Shown: positions 62,721 to 64,000 of the stretch, one piece after another
Layout: every line of letters begins with the position of its first letter
Numbering within the stretch: the stretch's first letter is position 1
Assembly: GCA_903789635.1 (NCBI GenBank)
Contig: CAIFEY010000001.1
Coordinates: 124,001 to 188,000 of the forward strand
DNA: 64,000 bases
From: an uncultured Eubacteriaceae bacterium
GTDB lineage: Bacteria > Bacillota > Clostridia > Peptostreptococcales > Anaerovoracaceae
Direction: 5' to 3'
Position numbers and translations under genes: made by a program
The notes under the pieces: model-generated
Databases searched by the model: none
What the model was told of the DNA's origin: nothing
What the model saw: only the letters and a program-made list of their open reading frames with translations

Positions 62721-63512
62721 ATGAACGTACAGGCGGCATATGGAATTCTCATTCCGTTCGCGGGCACGACGCTCGGGGCGGCATGCGTATTCTTCATGAA
62801 AAATCAGCTGAGCACCCGGGTCGAGAAGATCCTGCAGGGGTTCGCGGCGGGCGTCATGACGGCCGCGTCGGTCTGGAGCCTGCTGATCCCGTCGATGGAG
62901 CAGAGTGCGCACATGGGAAAGCTGTCGTTTCTGCCGGCGTTCATCGGATTCTGGATCGGCACGCTGTTCCTGCTCCTGCTGGACCACATCATCCCGCACC
63001 TGCACCTGAACAGCGACGAGCCGGAAGGCCCTGATGCGGCAAAGAGCAAACTCACCAAGACCGCAATGATGGTGCTGGCAGTCACGCTGCACAACATCCC
63101 GGAGGGAATGGCGGTCGGCGTCGTCATCGCGGGCTGGCTGAACGGAAACGCGGGACTGACCGCGGGCGGCGCGCTGGCGCTGTCGCTCGGCATCGCGATT
63201 CAGAATTTCCCGGAGGGCGCGATCATCTCCATGCCGCTCCACTCCGAGGGCATGGGAAAGGGAATGTCGTTCCTGGGCGGCTTCCTGTCCGGCGTCGTGG
63301 AGCCGATCGGCGGAATCCTGACGATCGTGCTTTCCGACATGATGGTCCCGGTGCTCCCGTACCTGCTGGGCTTCGCGGCCGGCGCGATGATCTACGTGGT
63401 CGTCGAGGAGCTGATTCCGGAGATGTCGCAGGGCGAGCACAGCGACCGGGGCGTGGTCATGTTCGCCGTCGGGTTTACGATGATGATGGCGATGGATGTC
63501 GCGCTTGGATAA
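62721..63512 (+). CDS. ZIP-family metal permease (GufA type)
   Basis: A 263-residue transporter with about eight helices. Helix IV and V metal motifs are TLHNIPEGMAVG and NFPEGAIISMPL; a His-containing loop (DHIIPHLHLNSDEP) separates helices III and IV. It likely imports zinc or a similar divalent metal. GGGGGGATGAGGA lies just upstream of ATG 62721. Confidence 0.92.
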   Translation: MNVQAAYGILIPFAGTTLGAACVFFMKNQLSTRVEKILQGFAAGVMTAASVWSLLIPSMEQSAHMGKLSFLPAFIGFWIGTLFLLLLDHIIPHLHLNSDEPEGPDAAKSKLTKTAMMVLAVTLHNIPEGMAVGVVIAGWLNGNAGLTAGGALALSLGIAIQNFPEGAIISMPLHSEGMGKGMSFLGGFLSGVVEPIGGILTIVLSDMMVPVLPYLLGFAAGAMIYVVVEELIPEMSQGEHSDRGVVMFAVGFTMMMAMDVALG

Positions 63513-63557
63513 GAATTTTGTATACAGGAAACGGGCAGCCTGGCCGCCGCCCGTCGG

Positions 63558-63585
63558 ATATCGAATATTGAATATCGGATATTGG
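63558..63585 (+). repeat. Four 7-bp ATATYGR tandem units
   Basis: ATATCGA, ATATTGA, ATATCGG and ATATTGG in a row in the short gap before the last gene. Confidence 0.85.
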
Positions 63586-63602
63586 ATCAGAGAAAGGATA
63601 CG

Positions 63603-64000
63603 ATGAACAACAAGAAGAAGTATATCATTCACAAGCGGTTTTACGTGTTCGTGGCGCTGGTCATCATCCTGGTGATCGCGCTGTGCGTGCACTTCCTGGG
63701 CGGGGGAGCTTTGTCCAGCAAGACAGCCGGGAAGTCGGGCACGCAGACGGAGAGTACGGCAAAGAAGAAGGCTGCGAGCGCGTCGCAGCCCCCGGACATC
63801 TCGGGAATCAAGGAGCTGCCGGCGAGCTACACCAGTCCGGTGAAGAAGTCGAGCCACGCGGGCACGCTGCATGAGTTCCGGTATAACGTGAAGATCAACG
63901 GCAGGACGTACAAGCAGCCGGCGATCGTCTACCTGCCGGCCGGGTACAAGTCATCGAAGAAGTACGATATTTTCTACCTGATGCACGGCTACGGCGGGAC
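63603..64000 (+). CDS. Secreted esterase paralog, 5' part only
   Basis: The reading frame from ATG 63603 (AGAAAGGA upstream) is open to the end of the window. It encodes MNNKKKYIIHKRF, a membrane anchor (VFVALVIILVIALCVHFLGGG), a Ser/Thr/Lys/Ala-rich spacer and the hydrolase start GTLHEFRYNV ... YLPAGY ... YLMHGYGG. It is clearly a paralog of the 59299 gene; the stretch around YDIFYLMHGYGG is nearly identical even at the DNA level. Catalytic residues lie beyond the window. Confidence 0.85.
   Translation, partial: MNNKKKYIIHKRFYVFVALVIILVIALCVHFLGGGALSSKTAGKSGTQTESTAKKKAASASQPPDISGIKELPASYTSPVKKSSHAGTLHEFRYNVKINGRTYKQPAIVYLPAGYKSSKKYDIFYLMHGYGG

Overview
The window reads as the chromosome of a GC-rich anaerobic member of the Bacillota (class Clostridia). 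The evidence is the spc-alpha ribosomal gene order with adk and infA inside it, a zinc-type adenylate kinase and zinc-type S4, the Gram-positive order SRP RNA-dnaX-ybaB-recR, an asrABC anaerobic sulfite reductase, an ECF-type transporter and a one-piece tmRNA. The exact family cannot be fixed by reading alone; an Anaerovoracaceae-like lineage is only a guess.

Layout. 1-7200: the 3' half of the spc operon and the alpha operon (rplF' to rplQ). map is missing, and a strong terminator plus a roughly 220-bp leader split the two. 7400-15000: a DUF58-like membrane protein, then a cobalamin methyl-transfer module (RACo-type activator, two UroD-family methyltransferases, a DUF1638 protein and a corrinoid protein). 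15600-33540: replication and repair genes (pcrA, ligA, dnaX, recR, uvrB, uvrA) mixed with putP, panD, SRP RNA, a YbaK deacylase and a nitrilase-family amidase. 33960-40900: pncB, then asrABC with a divergent Crp/Fnr regulator and a well-placed candidate operator, class II aldolase, and a small membrane protein with an MltG-like LysM domain. 41100-43330: rluD-like gene, lepB and smpB.

43350-48500 is the most unusual part. A decayed copy of the 5' half of tmRNA lies right after smpB. It is followed by a lower-GC operon (TudS-like desulfidase plus a complete ECF transporter), then the intact ssrA. After ssrA comes a tandem array of 165-bp units, each carrying inverted and direct copies of the tmRNA 3' end and its terminator tail. 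This looks like an ssrA-centred insertion hotspot in which sequence has been repeatedly duplicated. 48500-49190 is gene-free and holds a cluster of TTGGGAA/TTCCCAA-like motifs.

49250-58840: MerR regulator, a trans-sulfuration-family PLP enzyme and a YkvI permease. Then a LysR regulator diverges from a four-gene cluster: IlvD/Edd dehydratase, TauE/SafE permease, ornithine-cyclodeaminase-family protein, and a tautomerase domain fused to a proline racemase/hydroxyproline epimerase. This fusion and its cluster are the best candidate here for an undescribed catabolic system. 59300-64000: secreted esterases (two feruloyl-esterase-like paralogs and a tannase-like lipoprotein) around a ZIP metal permease.

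As inference only: secreted esterases plus a corrinoid demethylation module would suit an organism that uses plant phenolic esters and methoxylated compounds; amino-acid-type uptake and catabolism (putP, racemase cluster, PLP lyase) would be its other main diet. A dispersed intergenic repeat with a TTTGTCYG core recurs through the window.
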